NCBI GenBank assembly: GCA_949825045.1
Contig: OX463836.1
Location: 9,751,829-9,815,828, forward strand
DNA length: 64,000 bases
Direction: 5' to 3'
DNA from: Argyresthia goedartella
Taxonomy: Eukaryota > Arthropoda > Insecta > Lepidoptera > Argyresthiidae
The notes under the pieces were generated by a model. The model saw nothing but the letters and a program-made list of their open reading frames with translations. It was not told the DNA's origin and made no database searches. This document shows, piece after piece, positions 1-9,160 of this stretch (its first letter is position 1; every line of letters starts with the position of its first letter). Both the position numbers and the translations under genes were made by a program.

Positions 1-951
1 TTTGGAACGTCTGTGCCGCGTTACACAAACCGAAACTCATGCGAGTAAACTCGTACAAGCCGAAAGGTGTAGTTATAGCGGTTTTCTCTGTATCCTCGGG
101 CGCGACCAATATCTTGTGGTACGCCCTGTTAAGGTCAATTCTGCTGTAAATTTTCTTACCACTAAGTATATAGGTAAAATCATGCAATCGTGGGATGGGG
201 TACCTATCAGGCTTCGTTACGGCGTTTAGGGCCCTGTAATCTCCACAAGGACGCAGACTTCCGTCCTTTTTGGGAACGACATGGAGAGGACTTGCCCAGG
301 CGCTCTTAGAAGGTCTGCAGATACCCAGTTCCTGCATGCGCCTGAATTCCTCCTTCACCTTTACATACCTGTCTGGTGCTAATGGTCTAGCTCTAGCGAA
401 CACGGGTGGTCCGGTCGTCTCTATGTGATGCCCTGCCAAGTGTGAGGGATTCTCTTTAAATGACATAGGTTTTGTAATCTCAGGGTATTGCAGTAGTAGC
501 CTGTGGTAAGTACATGAATTATCTATCGTAGTCAATGATGGTTCAATCCACGACACAATCGACCCTACTACACATAAACTGGTTGTTTGGTCCAATAGTT
601 TACGACCGCTTACATCTACTAACAGCTTATGATGTGACAAGAAATCAGCACCTAAAATGGGTTGTTTTACATCGGCTATAATGAATGTCCAAGTGTATGG
701 CCTTCTTAGCTTTAAATCAATTACTATAGTTTTAGTGCCATATGTATTAATCTTAGTACCATTAGCGGCAAACAAATTACAACTTTCACTGCGTTTCCTC
801 TGCACACGTAGTTGGCCAACTGGCAGCACGGACACGTTGGCTCCCGTGTCTATGAGGAAACGCATACCTGTATTCCTGTCGCACACTGTAAGGCGGTTGG
901 ATGCTGTGCAGTTGCCCGCCGTCTGTGGTTGCACAGCAGCTAGTTTTTTGA
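1..951 (-). CDS. pol: Pol fragment: retropepsin and reverse transcriptase (CsRn1-type Ty3/gypsy)
   Basis: My translation of the minus strand is open from the frameshift site near 950 to the window edge, about 316 codons. The aspartic protease active site reads [14 protein letters not shown] near 870-830, followed by a retropepsin-like ILGADFL near 680. The RT N-terminal part follows, with [16 protein letters not shown] near 280-240 and [13 protein letters not shown] near 150-110, then [11 protein letters not shown] at the edge. In the full element Pol matures into enzymes that copy element RNA into DNA. The catalytic YxDD box, RNase H and integrase fall outside the window. The frame has no AUG of its own and is entered from gag by a -1 shift. 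Confidence 0.88.
943..949 (-). promoter_or_regulatory. Predicted -1 ribosomal frameshift site A AAA AAC
   Basis: On the minus strand gag reads TCA AAA AAC TAG. The heptamer A AAA AAC sits in the gag frame with the stop codon immediately after it. Slipping one base back continues as CTA GCT GCT GTG, exactly the protease frame. This matches the X XXY YYZ rule for -1 frameshifting. No downstream structure was modelled. Confidence 0.7.
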
Positions 952-1045
952 TGAGGCCTCATCCGCTGACTTCCAGCTGCAGGGTTGCACACATTTAGTC
1001 GCCTTCGTCCCGAAACGGAAATGATAATAACACTTCCAATCTGGG

Positions 1046-1051
1046 CTACTT
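1046..1051. repeat. Target-site duplication CTACTT, left copy
   Basis: Six bases directly repeated at 3012-3017, flanking the CR1-like insertion. Merging the copies restores an uninterrupted gag frame. Confidence 0.75.
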
Positions 1052-1076
1052 AGAATAGAATAGAATAGAATAGAAT
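1052..1076 (-). repeat. ATTCT microsatellite tail of CR1-like copy 1
   Basis: Five AGAAT units on the plus strand, forming the 3' end of the insertion and abutting the target duplication. Confidence 0.85.
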
Positions 1077-1461
1077 AAACTTTATTTGGCACATAAAAAT
1101 ACAATAGTATAAATTAACTTAAAATTATTACAGTCTTATGTACGAGTATTATGCACCAAAAAGGTCTCCACTCAGCCTTATGCCATGGTTGGGCCACGGC
1201 GCTGATTTTCAGTGGATGCCTTACACTTAAATATTAAACGTATTGGAACCATATGAAAACAGTGCAGATATTAAAGTATTATGATGCATCACTATCACAT
1301 TTAGCTGAAGCTCAGTCTCAGTATTTATGTAAGTACGATTTATTACAACTGGATCTTAGCATTACATGTGCAGAAAAAAATATAATTAAAACCACAACAG
1401 CTTATGTAACACTATAACAGATAATTTAGAACAAACAATTGATAATGGGTATGAAACAACT

Positions 1462-1914
1462 TTACTGTAGGCCTTTTTGCTTAGTAAGTAGATATTTCTT
1501 ATATTTTAATTTAAAACTGCCTATTGAAGGGGACTGTCTAATAGGGGGAGGGATATTGTTCCAGCATTTCGTGGCGCAGTAACGGAAGCTTCCCCGAAAT
1601 GCTGATGAATGGTGGGATGGGCAGACCATTCTTAATGGAATATGAGACTGACGATTACAAAATTTTAACTTGTTGTATAAGTATGAAGGTTGCTGCTTCT
1701 GAATCACACCGAAAAGTAGACTTGCAAAATGCAGGGCTCGCCGTGACTCCATATTGAGTAAGTTGTTACTATTTAAGTAAGGGGTAATGTGCGCTCTCCG
1801 TGGGATAGTGAAACAGAACCTTGCGCATGAATTCTGAATTCTCTGTATAATTTTTTTAGTTCTTACCAGCAGACAGCCCCCAATAACAGTATCAGCATAA
1901 TTTAGCTTAGACAA
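1462..1914 (-). pseudogene. CR1-like RT, C-terminal domain after a frameshift
   Basis: This 150-codon frame contains the conserved post-RT region of CR1/Jockey-type proteins, for example SKLNYADTVIGG and IQRIQNSCARFCF, with FRGSFRYCATKCWNNIPPPI near its end. It continues the RT core at 1925-3004 but in another frame. The upstream frame stops at 1925-1927, where the reading should pass from the thumb region into ESLILSKLNYAD. A small indel near 1915-1930 therefore inactivated the protein. The equivalent region of copy 2 is at 31690-32205. Confidence 0.85.
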
Positions 1915-1924
1915 AATAAGGGAT

Positions 1925-3004
1925 TCACAAAGATGGATCCTCGTATCTACCTACATCTAGGTAGTTACGTATTTTATAGAGAACACGAAGTCTATAAAAA
2001 CAGTTTCTAACAGTTTCAAGTACATGCTTTTCAAATTTTAAACCATCATCCATCAGCACACCCAAATTCCGCGCTTCTGTTACCTGTTCGATTTTTACGC
2101 CTCCTAATTTGAGCTCAATATTGTGACTGTTAATTTTCCTTATTTGCGTTTTAGTACCAATCGCAAGAAACTTAGTTTTAAGAGGATTTAAAGCTAGACA
2201 ATTTTTTCTGGACCATTCTGATATTTGATCTAGTTCTTTATTAAGTTTTGCAATTTCCTCCGTCGTTTCTGAGGGATTGAAAGATCTGTAAACCTGCAAG
2301 TCGTCAGCATAAATATGATATTTACTGTCGTTCACAATATTTGCTAAATCAGCAGAGTAAAGGATATAAAGTATAGGTCCCAAAATAGAGCCCTGGGGGA
2401 CACCTTTATTTACTACTGCAGGGCTTGAGTATTTGTTAATGCCTTTACCTCCACAAACTTCGACACTCTGGGTACGATTGCTCAGGTAGCTAGAGAACCA
2501 TTTCATTGAAACACTGTCAAAACCATAATAGGCCAGTTTAGATAAGAGTAAAGTTGGACTTATAGTGTCAAACGCGCGCGAAAAGTCAAGTAAGACCAAA
2601 ATCGCTCCCTCACCAACGTCCTGTCCTGCCAGGATATCGTCAACAACATCCAAAAGAGCCGTCACCGTACCTCTACCTTTTCTAAAGCCTGACTGTTTCG
2701 AAGGGAGAATATCGTTAACCTGTAAGTATTCTGTTAACTGCATTGACACAACTTTTTCAATAATTTTGGACATAAAAGGTAGAATACTTATTGGTCGAAG
2801 ATCTTTTAAATCTACTGGGTTATTTATTTTAGGAAGAGGTCTCACTTTCGCGACTCTCCATGCTTCGGGAAATATTCCGGATTGAATAGATCGATTAATA
2901 AGAGAAGTGATTATACCAAGTGTACGTGGCATTGTCAGAAGCAACATATCCAGAGTGATACAATCGAAACCTTGAGCATTTGTTTTAAAGTTCTTCATAT
3001 ATTT
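1925..3004 (-). pseudogene. CR1-like reverse transcriptase core fused to upstream gag
   Basis: The open frame on the minus strand runs from gag (start codons at 3787 or 3760) straight into this RT, giving a 620-codon gag-RT chimera. RT motifs in order are LKDLRPISILPFMSKI, KQSGFRKGRGTVTALL, VLLDFSRAFDTISP, GVPQGSILGPILYILYSADL and the catalytic YADDLQVYRSF. In a complete element the enzyme would copy element RNA at a nicked chromosomal target. The frame ends prematurely at 1925, and there is no endonuclease domain. The chimera is an accident of insertion. I see no evidence that it is a functional gene. Confidence 0.85.
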
Positions 3005-3011
3005 TTTTTTT

Positions 3012-3017
3012 CTACTT
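3012..3017. repeat. Target-site duplication CTACTT, right copy
   Basis: Partner of 1046-1051. It marks the 5' junction of the CR1-like insertion, where a short poly-A/T run (3001-3011) begins the inserted DNA. Confidence 0.75.
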
Positions 3018-3760
3018 CTGCTCGGTGTGGGTGTTTGACTGCGACCCGGTATACCTCGCTCCCGTGAAGTGCCGCAGTGCGAATCTCTAGACCTGTGTTT
3101 CGCAATCTCCAGCCCTCTTAATCTTCGGCTGATCTTTGCTAGTTCACCCATTATGACATCCGACTGGCTCGCCCTCATGGATGTGGTCTGTACAGCTGCT
3201 ACCTGTGAACTCCCTGTGCTCTCCATCACCTTATCCGCGATTTTTGACAGGACGTTTAGGTCTCCACTATCCGTAACCGTCAGGATGGCCCTGACTGACG
3301 TTGGCAGGTGTGACTGCCACAGCATCCGCAGAGTTTCGTCTGGAACTTTATCCCTCGCAAGCGTTTGTATCCGCCTGAGTAGCTGTGACGGCTTCTGGTC
3401 CCCGAGCTCCATTTCACTAATTAGTTTTTGCACTTGACGATTCGCTGTCTCTTCATAAATGGCCAATAGTCTGTCTTTCAAAGCCGTATATTTATTTGCT
3501 TCCGGCGGCCGGGTGAGGATATCCATGACCTGCATGATTGTCTCCTTTTCCAGCTTAGTGATGACAAGATCGAATTTCGCCATGTCGCTCAATTTTTGCT
3601 GGTTGATGGTGGCCTCCAGCCTGACAAACCAAACGCGTGGTTGGTCTGTCCAAAACTGCGGCACGCGACTCGCCAATGTGATCTGCTCCAACATTCCTGG
3701 TAGTGGCGGAGGAGCCTGTGGAGGCGGTGCGCTTTGCTGCTGCGGCTGGTTGTTCGCCAT
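3012..3760 (-). pseudogene. gag: gag N-terminal part (CsRn1-type), split by insertion
   Basis: The gag begins at the ATG at 3760 (MANNQPQQQ), 31 bases after the primer site. An in-frame GTG at 3787 is less likely. It has a Pro/Gln-rich start and then a retrotransposon gag core (about residues 25-190) with PQFWTDQPRVWFVRLEA and, further on, LRMLWQSHLPTSVRAIL. A basic Ser/Arg-rich stretch precedes the zinc knuckle. The insertion interrupts it just before the knuckle, which resumes at 1051. No other lesion is seen up to the break. The protein would assemble the capsid-like particle. Confidence 0.87.
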
Positions 3761-3790
3761 GTCACTGTTAAATTTGAAAATGTTCACTTT

Positions 3791-3803
3791 GTCGGGGTCA
3801 CCA
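3791..3803 (-). other. Primer binding site matching tRNA-Trp
   Basis: Minus strand TGGTGACCCCGAC is complementary to the 3' end of eukaryotic tRNA-Trp plus CCA over 13 bases. It lies six bases inside the LTR end. Confidence 0.8.
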
Positions 3804-3809
3804 CTTTAA

Positions 3810-3991
3810 TGTTCGTATGCCTGCTGTATTAATTAAACACTTTAATTGTAATAAAGTCAGTTTTTTATTTTATACTTAGTCGCAATACAGATATGCACAG
3901 ATGTTATGTTGGCAGAATGACACGTCTAGCTCTTACATGGGCCTGATGTCTTTACAAAACTGCTGACGCTGTCAAACATTGTGTCCCTACA
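3810..3991 (-). repeat. 5' LTR of the CsRn1-type element
   Basis: A 182-bp segment bounded by TG and CA next to the primer site. The outer limit is inferred from the TG..CA rule only, because the second LTR is outside the window. It abuts the truncated LTR of the next gypsy element directly, so its own insertion site is not preserved. Confidence 0.6.
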
Positions 3992-4039
3992 TCTCTATCA
4001 CATATATAAAGATCGAAATTTCACCCAAGTTGCCGTCGT

Positions 4040-4055
4040 TTTCAGGCGCCTGAAA
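4040..4055. repeat. 16-bp palindrome TTTCAGGCGCCTGAAA in LTR U3
   Basis: Perfect palindrome within a cluster of TTTCAGG/CCTGAAA motifs (4040-4135) that recurs in the 3' LTR. Its role is unknown. A repeated transcription-factor site is possible. Confidence 0.6.
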
Positions 4056-4229
4056 CATGTTTTCAGTCCGTTTCAGGGCACCCTCTATCAGATGACGCCA
4101 TAACCTGAAAACCCGTTTTCAGGCGTTTTCAGGACCCCTTATGGGCCTCTGAAGCACAAATCGTTATATGGTGAAATATCCGGTAGGAGTGACAGAGATA
4201 GCACTACTAGAAAGAGATAGCTATACTCG

Positions 4230-4389
4230 GAACATTCGAGAAGTGTGTGACAGAGATAGCACTACTAGAAAGAGATAGCTATACTCGGAACATTCGAGAA
4301 GAGAGTGACAGAGAGAGTGCACCATTAGAGAGAGACATATATGGTCTCGAATGTTCTCGGCCCGCACGCTGGTCCTTAATAGAATATTC
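4230..4389 (+). promoter_or_regulatory. Array of heat-shock-element-like sites in the LTR
   Basis: GAACATTCGAGAA occurs at 4230-4242 and 4288-4300; each is three alternating GAA/TTC pentamer cores with two-base spacing, the definition of a heat shock element. GAATGTTC at 4349-4356 and GAATATTC at 4382-4389 add two two-core sites. The first two lie in a 58-bp tandem repeat. All four lie 42-200 bp upstream of a TATA box and are repeated in the 3' LTR. Confidence 0.65.
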
Positions 4390-4430
4390 GCGATATGTGT
4401 GGACAATGTGTCCAGAGCGGCTCCGCGGGA

Positions 4431-4437
4431 TATAAAA
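4431..4437 (+). promoter_or_regulatory. TATA box TATAAAA of the LTR promoter
   Basis: Located 42 bp after the last GAATATTC site. The expected start of transcription is near 4460, where GCGAGTTTAGTTT begins. The same arrangement occurs at 8454-8460. Confidence 0.65.
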
Positions 4438-4465
4438 GGCGCCGACGGCCGGCGCGAGTTTAGTT

Positions 4466-4920
4466 TAGCCTGTGCTCGGAGACGAACAAACGGAGACTCC
4501 GAGCCCAAGAGAACCTCTCTCTGCGTACCATCGTCGGCGCCCCCCGCTACGTGAGGAACGCGACAATCCAGAGGGACCTAAGATGGGAAACCGTGGACCA
4601 GTTTGTCCAGAGGCTGGCGAAGGGCATGTTCGCGCGTGCGGATGCTTCACATCTTCCGCACATCGCCGAACTGGCGCCGCACCACGCGCGCCCGCCCGAC
4701 CGCTGCCGCCTGCCACGCGACCTGGTTGCCTAGCCGGTGATCACCCACTGCACACCAGCGCCACATCAAGACCACCGCCCGCAGGGGCCATCCGATGACC
4801 TGTCCACAGGAGTGGACAGAGGCGATTCTTCGGGAAGAGGTCCGTCGACCTGACCCCGACTCCCCACGCCCCAGAAAGGGTGCGTGAGAAGATTATCAAG
4901 CAAAAAAAGCGAGTTTAGTT
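4466..4920 (+). other. 455-bp segment present only in the 5' LTR
   Basis: Flanked by the 12-bp direct repeat GCGAGTTTAGTT (4454-4465 and 4909-4920). The 3' LTR has one copy (8477-8488) and no segment. A deletion in the 3' LTR by slippage between the repeats explains this simply. A small ORF here has no recognisable product. Confidence 0.7.
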
Positions 4921-5148
4921 ACATTTTAACTGCGATCGAGTGCTAGTACAAGGATAATCGGAGAGAAAGACTCTTCGTGTGAATAGTGAGTGCATAATTA
5001 GTGAAATAGTGTGTGTGTTTTAATTAGTGGATTTTAAGTACAGTTCGTGTGAATTGTAAGTGCGTAATTTGGGTAATAAAGTGAGTGTTTTATTTAGTGG
5101 ATTAATTCGTGTTTTTCTATCAAATACGAACCCCACGCTCGTAACATT

Positions 5149-5166
5149 TGGTGTCAGAAGTGGGAT
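5149..5166 (+). other. Primer binding site matching tRNA-Leu
   Basis: TGGTGTCAGAAGTGGGAT is complementary over 18 bases to the 3' end of insect-type tRNA-Leu (ATCCCACTTCTGACA plus CCA). It lies two bases after the LTR end. Confidence 0.8.
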
Positions 5167-5171
5167 AGAAA

Positions 5172-6706
5172 ATGCCGTTAATGCCACGAGAAACCGAGCC
5201 AAAAGGAGTGACGACGCGAAGCCAAACGTCTGGGTCTGGAGATTCGACGCCTGGCACGTCGGAATCACCTGCTCCAGCTGCACAAGGAGTAGACCTCAAC
5301 GTTATCTTCGTCCTCCTAAAGGAACAAGCGAGAGAGCTAAAGGAACAGTCGCGAAAACAGGAGGAACAGGCACGAATGCTTCGTGAGGTGCATGAGTCCA
5401 CGACCGAATGGAAGAGAGAGTTGTTCGAGGTCCAGGAAAAACTGGCCGATATGGATGAAAAACTAGAGAGTCGAGTCCATGATGTCGATAAAAAAATTGA
5501 GACCTGTGAGAGCCGTCTCCAAAAACTTGAGATCAAAGTGGCTAATGGTCCAAGTACCTATGTACCCGACGCATCGGTGTCCGGAGGCGGCAGGTTCAAA
5601 GTGCCTCCCTTTGACGGTAGCTCATCGTGGACTGCCTATAAGCTGCAGTTCGAGTCTGTTTCCCAGGCTAATGGTTGGAGTAAGGAGCAAGCCAGGACAG
5701 CACTGACGTTGGCGCTGCGCGACGAGGCTCTTACCATACTTGAGGCTCTAGGAAACGACCGGACGTACGACCGCCTTCTAGAAGCCTTGGAGGCACGATA
5801 CGGTAACAGTCACCTGGAGCACGTGTACCGAGCTCAGTTAAAGGACGTGACACAAGGACGTAACGAGTTCTTACAACAGTGGGCCCTGGAAATCGAGAAG
5901 TTGGTTAGGAAGGCCTATCAACGTACGTCAGCATCCTTTGTGGACATTATGCTGGTGCAGGCCTTCATCGATGGGATCCGGGATCTGGAAGTGAGGGCAG
6001 CCGTGCGATTGGGACATCATGGCAGCCTAAAGGATGCAGTAGCCCACGCTCTCGAGGTGAAGCTGTACGACAGGATTCATCCAAGCCTTTCAGGGTGCGA
6101 GAAGTGTCGACTACGAAGCCAGTGGATTCCCGCCGCGAATTTGGGCCACGTTGCTACCATTGTGGAGAACGTAGTCACCTGCAGTCAGGCTGTCCGAAAA
6201 GGACTAGGAGGGACAGAGACCCCGATCCAAGGACAAGGACAAGGAGCGGGCCAGGCCATCGCGCGATGATCGCAGCGAGCGGAGCGAGAGAGGGGATCGA
6301 AGCGAGCGGGACCGAGACCGAGACCGTGACCGCAAGCATCGCAAGGACAGGTGTAACCGGTCACCGCACGAGCGCGGCTCGCGACGTCGCTCGCGCGACC
6401 GCCACTAGAGATTCACTGAGGTATCACATAGCACCTCCAGCCGTTGGCAGACGTAAAGGCACGAGAGGAGCTCCCGCAGCAGCGGCGGCGGGGGGCTCGG
6501 CTCGGACCGGCGCGAGCGGAAGCGCGGTGAGCGGGACCGCGGGGACAGGGGGGACCGCGGCGATAAGGACAATGATAACAACTGATACGGTTAGCGACGA
6601 GTGGAGTGATGAAATTATGCAGCAAGCGCAACAAGAGGACCCTGACGTGAGACCCATTTTTGTTGGATTAATACTGGCGCACCTAAACCAAGATGGTGTG
6701 ATGTAG
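5172..6706 (+). pseudogene. gag: gag of the tRNA-Leu gypsy element, frameshifted
   Basis: Starts at ATG 5172, six bases after the primer site. Residues about 40-125 are a charged coiled coil. The gag core follows with GGGRFKVPPFDGSSSWTAYKLQF and LRDEALTILEALGNDRTYDRL (both read from 5587 on). Near 6077 the frame changes. The second frame (from 6095) carries the CCHC knuckle CYHCGERSHLQSGC, an Arg/Asp-rich tail and a Gly/Ala/Ser-rich low-complexity stretch. Its end (6600-6706) is QQAQQEDPDVRPI, which belongs to the RNase H-integrase linker of gypsy Pol. The jump marks the internal deletion. Confidence 0.85.
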
Positions 6707-6711
6707 CTGCT

Positions 6712-7931
6712 ATGAGTGCGGTAACAAAAAGCTACTGGGCACAATGGGATAGCTTGGTTATGCATAATGGCGTTCTATGTAGAAAATGGGAATCAACAAA
6801 TGGGAAGGATGCTCACCTGCAAGTCGTTGTCCCAAAGAAAAGGGTGAAAGATGTTTTGAGAAGCTTTCACGATGGAACATCCGGTGGACACCTTGGAGTA
6901 AAAAGGACTCTAATGAAAATTCGGCAATGCTTTTATTGGATTCACTGCCGAGAAGATGTTGAAAATTGGTGTAAACGATGCACTAACTGTGCATCAGTCA
7001 AGGGACCGCATACCCGTAGCCGAGGAACACTCAAGTTGTACAACGTGGGAGCCCCTTGGGAAAGGGTTGCATTAGATGTCGCAGGACCATTCCCAGCATC
7101 GGACTCCGGAAACAAGTACATTCTTGTCGTGATGGATTACTTCACGAAGTGGCCTAAAGTATTTGCCATTCCTAATCAAGAAGCGGTAACCATAGCTGAA
7201 AAGTTGTTTGGGGTACCACTCGAAATCCACAGTGATCAAGGAAGAAACTTCGAGTCTGCGGTCTTTCAGGAGACTTGTCGCATAATGGGAATTCATAAGA
7301 CGAGGACTACGGCGTATCATCTACAGTCAGATGGAATGGTTGAGAGATTTAACCAGACACTGGAAGGACATCTAGCCAAGGTCGTTGAGAGCCATCAAAA
7401 AGATTGGGATCGGCATATCCCCCTCTTCCTGTTGTCTATAGGTCGGCAACTCACGAAAGTACGGCGGTTACTCCATCGTATGCGAATTTTGGAAGAGAAC
7501 TCCGTCTGCCTGCAGATCTCCTGACTGGACGTCCGCCCGATACACCAAGGACCATCACGGAATATGCAAGTGATTTGCGGGATCGGATTGATGATGATCA
7601 CAGCCTGGTACGTGAACACGGGCTCCACGCTAGCATAAAGATGAAAACCCGATATGACCGGAAGTCTTATCAAGTGGGTTTTGAGGAAGGTTCGTTGGTG
7701 TGGCTACATAACCCTATGCGACGAGTAGGAAAGTCCCCGAAACTATCTCCGAATTGCGAAGGGCCTTACAAGGTGGTCACCAAAATAAACGACGTCACGT
7801 ATCGAATCCAGCGGAATCCTCGTAGTCCGAGCAAGATTGTTCATGTTGACCGGCTGGCCAGATTCCACGGAAATAATGATGCTCGGGACGAGCATGTCTT
7901 AGGAGGGGGTAGTGTTGCGCCGGTAGGTTAG
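6712..7931 (+). pseudogene. Gypsy integrase, frameshifted in the C-terminal half
   Basis: Begins inside the linker at SYWAQWDSLVMHNGVLCRKW, then the zinc-binding HHCC domain (His53, His60, Cys90, Cys93 from 6712). The catalytic core has DDX35E (Asp122 in LDVAGPF, Asp175 in IHSDQGRNF, Glu211 in SDGMVERFNQ). About a dozen residues before IHSD appear missing relative to related integrases. Near 7440 the frame shifts; the remaining sequence (to 7931) encodes the C-terminal GPY/F module (GPYKVVTKINDVTYRI, then VHVDRLARF). The enzyme would insert element DNA in the nucleus. It ends just before the purine tract and 3' LTR. Confidence 0.87.
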
Positions 7932-8714
7932 GTCAAAAACTTTGAACGTCAATTTCAGTGCTTTAGAGGCGTTTTCAGCAGGCTGAAAAGTCATTTCAGG
8001 CCGTTTCAGAAGTTACTCTATCACATATCTAAAGATCGAAATTTCACCCAAGTTGCCGTCGTTTTCAGGCGCCTGAAACATGTTTTCAGTCCGTTTCAGA
8101 GCACCCTCTATCAGATGACGCCATAACCTGAAAACCCGTTTTCAGGCGTTTTCAGGACCCCTTATGGGCCTCTGAAGCACAAATCGTTATATGGTGAAAT
8201 ATCCGGTAGGAGTGACAGAGATAGCACTACTAGAAAGAGATAGATATACTCGGAACATTCGAGAAGTGTGTGACAGAGATAGCACTACTAGAAAGAGATA
8301 GCTATACTCGGAACATTCGAGAAGAGAGTGACAGAGAGAGTGCACCATTAGAGAGAGACATATATGGTCTCGAATGTTCTCGGCCCGCACGCTGGTCCTT
8401 ACTAGAATATTCGCGACATGTGTGGACAATGTGTCCAGAGCGGCTCCGCGGGATATAAAAGGCGCCGACGGCCGGCGCGAGTTTAGTTACATTTTAACTG
8501 CGATCGAGTGCTAGTACAAGGATAATCGGAGAGAAAGACTCTTCGTGTGAATAGTGAGTGCATAATTAGTGAAATAGTGTGTGTGTTTTAATTAGTGGAT
8601 TTTAAGTACAGTTCGTGTGAATTGTAAGTGCGTAATTTGGGTAATAAAGTGAGTGTTTTATTTAGTGGATTAATTCGTGTTTTTCTATCAAATACGAACC
8701 CCACGCTCGTAACA
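7913..8714 (+). repeat. 3' LTR of the tRNA-Leu gypsy element
   Basis: 802 bp from TGTTGCGCC to GTAACA, preceded by a polypurine tract (AGGAGGGGGTAG at 7901-7912). It repeats the 5' LTR except for the missing 455-bp segment. Heat-shock-like sites are at 8253-8265, 8311-8323, 8372-8379 and 8405-8412; TATAAAA is at 8454-8460. Confidence 0.88.
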
Positions 8715-9160
8715 CTATTATCAAGATTACGCAACAGTTTCAAGATATACTGCTCAGAGACGGTAATGCCACTTGCAATTTGCTGACATGAAGGTTCCGG
8801 CAGCTCAGCATGTGGATATGAGCTGGCTGGTAACCTAAACATACCACTGAAAAATGAGTTGAAAGCGTCACAAGTTTCCTTTTCAGTCTTTAGCTTCCTA
8901 GAGCCATATGCCATGTTATTAGGATAACCGATGCCATCCTTCCTTTTAGATTTCACATATGACCATAGGAGCTTTGGGTTTCTCTTGATTCCGTCCTGTG
9001 CCAATCTCATATAATCCCGGTAACATTCATCTTGCACAGTCTTACATCTACTTCGGAGAAGAGCAAATGTGCGATAGTCAACTGGGTTTTTGTGTTTTTT
9101 CCACGTTTTGTGACATTTGTCCTTCTCCTTAATTATTTTATGAGGGAGCGACTGTACCAC
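8715..9160 (-). pseudogene. Endonuclease-RT linker of Jockey-like ORF2
   Basis: The frame (continuing into LTR sequence below 8715) has IKEKDKCHKTWKKHKNP, YRTFALLRSRCKTVQDECY and LLWSYVKSKRKDGIGYPN, the conserved segment between endonuclease and RT in Jockey-group elements. It ends with an open RT N-terminus (TCDAFNSFF and so on) cut off at the gypsy LTR. The start is shared out of frame with the neighbouring endonuclease fragment, so a frameshift separates them near 9140-9160. Confidence 0.78.

Larger units (their letters stand above)
940..1051 (-). pseudogene. gag: gag C-terminus with CHCC zinc knuckle, 3' part of split gag
   Basis: This frame encodes the nucleic-acid-binding knuckle WKCYYHFRFGTKATKC followed by VQPC, that is CX2HX9CX3C. 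This CHCC spacing is characteristic of CsRn1-clade gag and differs from the usual CX2CX4HX4C. The frame ends in TAG at 942-940. It is the continuation of the gag at 3012-3760, from which it is separated by the CR1-like insertion. Removing the insertion and one target-duplication copy keeps the two halves in frame. The gag product would package element RNA in cytoplasmic particles. Confidence 0.85.
1052..3011 (-). mobile_element. CR1-like non-LTR retrotransposon, 5'-truncated (copy 1)
   Basis: About 1.96 kb. The 3' end at 1052-1076 is a run of ATTCT repeats (minus strand) preceded by AATAAA-like sequence, typical of tails on CR1-group elements. Upstream lie the 3' UTR, the RT C-terminal domain and the RT core. 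The 5' part (ORF1, endonuclease, RT N-terminus) is missing. It is inserted in the gag of the CsRn1-type element with duplication CTACTT. A second copy of the same group with the same tail lies at 29931-32660 on the plus strand. Confidence 0.85.
1..3991 (-). mobile_element. CsRn1-type Ty3/gypsy LTR retrotransposon, partial
   Basis: Read on the minus strand the order is LTR (3810-3991), tRNA-Trp-type primer site, gag, and a protease-RT frame that leaves the window at base 1. The clade call rests on two traits known for CsRn1 elements: a tRNA-Trp primer site and a gag zinc knuckle of CHCC rather than CCHC type. Gag is split by a CR1-like insertion at 1052-3011. RNase H, integrase and the 3' LTR would lie to the left of the window. 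The protease-RT frame itself shows no lesion here. Confidence 0.85.
3993..5146 (+). repeat. 5' LTR of the tRNA-Leu gypsy element, left end truncated
   Basis: Aligns with the 3' LTR from CTCTATCAC onward (3993 versus 8016). The outer 103 bp seen at 7913-8015 are missing, which points to a deletion at the junction with the CsRn1-type LTR. It carries TTTCAG/CTGAAA motifs, a 58-bp tandem repeat with heat-shock-like elements, a TATA box and a 455-bp extra segment (4466-4920). It ends in CTCGTAACA before the primer site. Confidence 0.85.
3993..8714 (+). mobile_element. Ty3/gypsy LTR retrotransposon with tRNA-Leu primer site, internally deleted
   Basis: 5' LTR 3993-5146 (outer about 103 bp lost), primer site 5149-5166, gag, integrase, 3' LTR 7913-8714. 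Gag passes almost directly into the RNase H-integrase linker near 6600, so protease, RT and RNase H (over 2 kb) are deleted. Gag and integrase each carry a frameshift. The copy cannot be autonomous. LTRs differ by a 455-bp segment present only in the 5' LTR. Confidence 0.87.

Noticed and set aside
1925..3787. A 620-codon open frame as a novel gag-RT gene
   Set aside because: It is explained by insertion of a CR1-like element into gag, with target duplication, and ends at a frameshift in RT.
4472..4798. A 108-codon frame with Arg/Pro-rich product
   Set aside because: Lies in the 455-bp LTR segment, with overlapping open frames on both strands as expected from GC-rich non-coding DNA.
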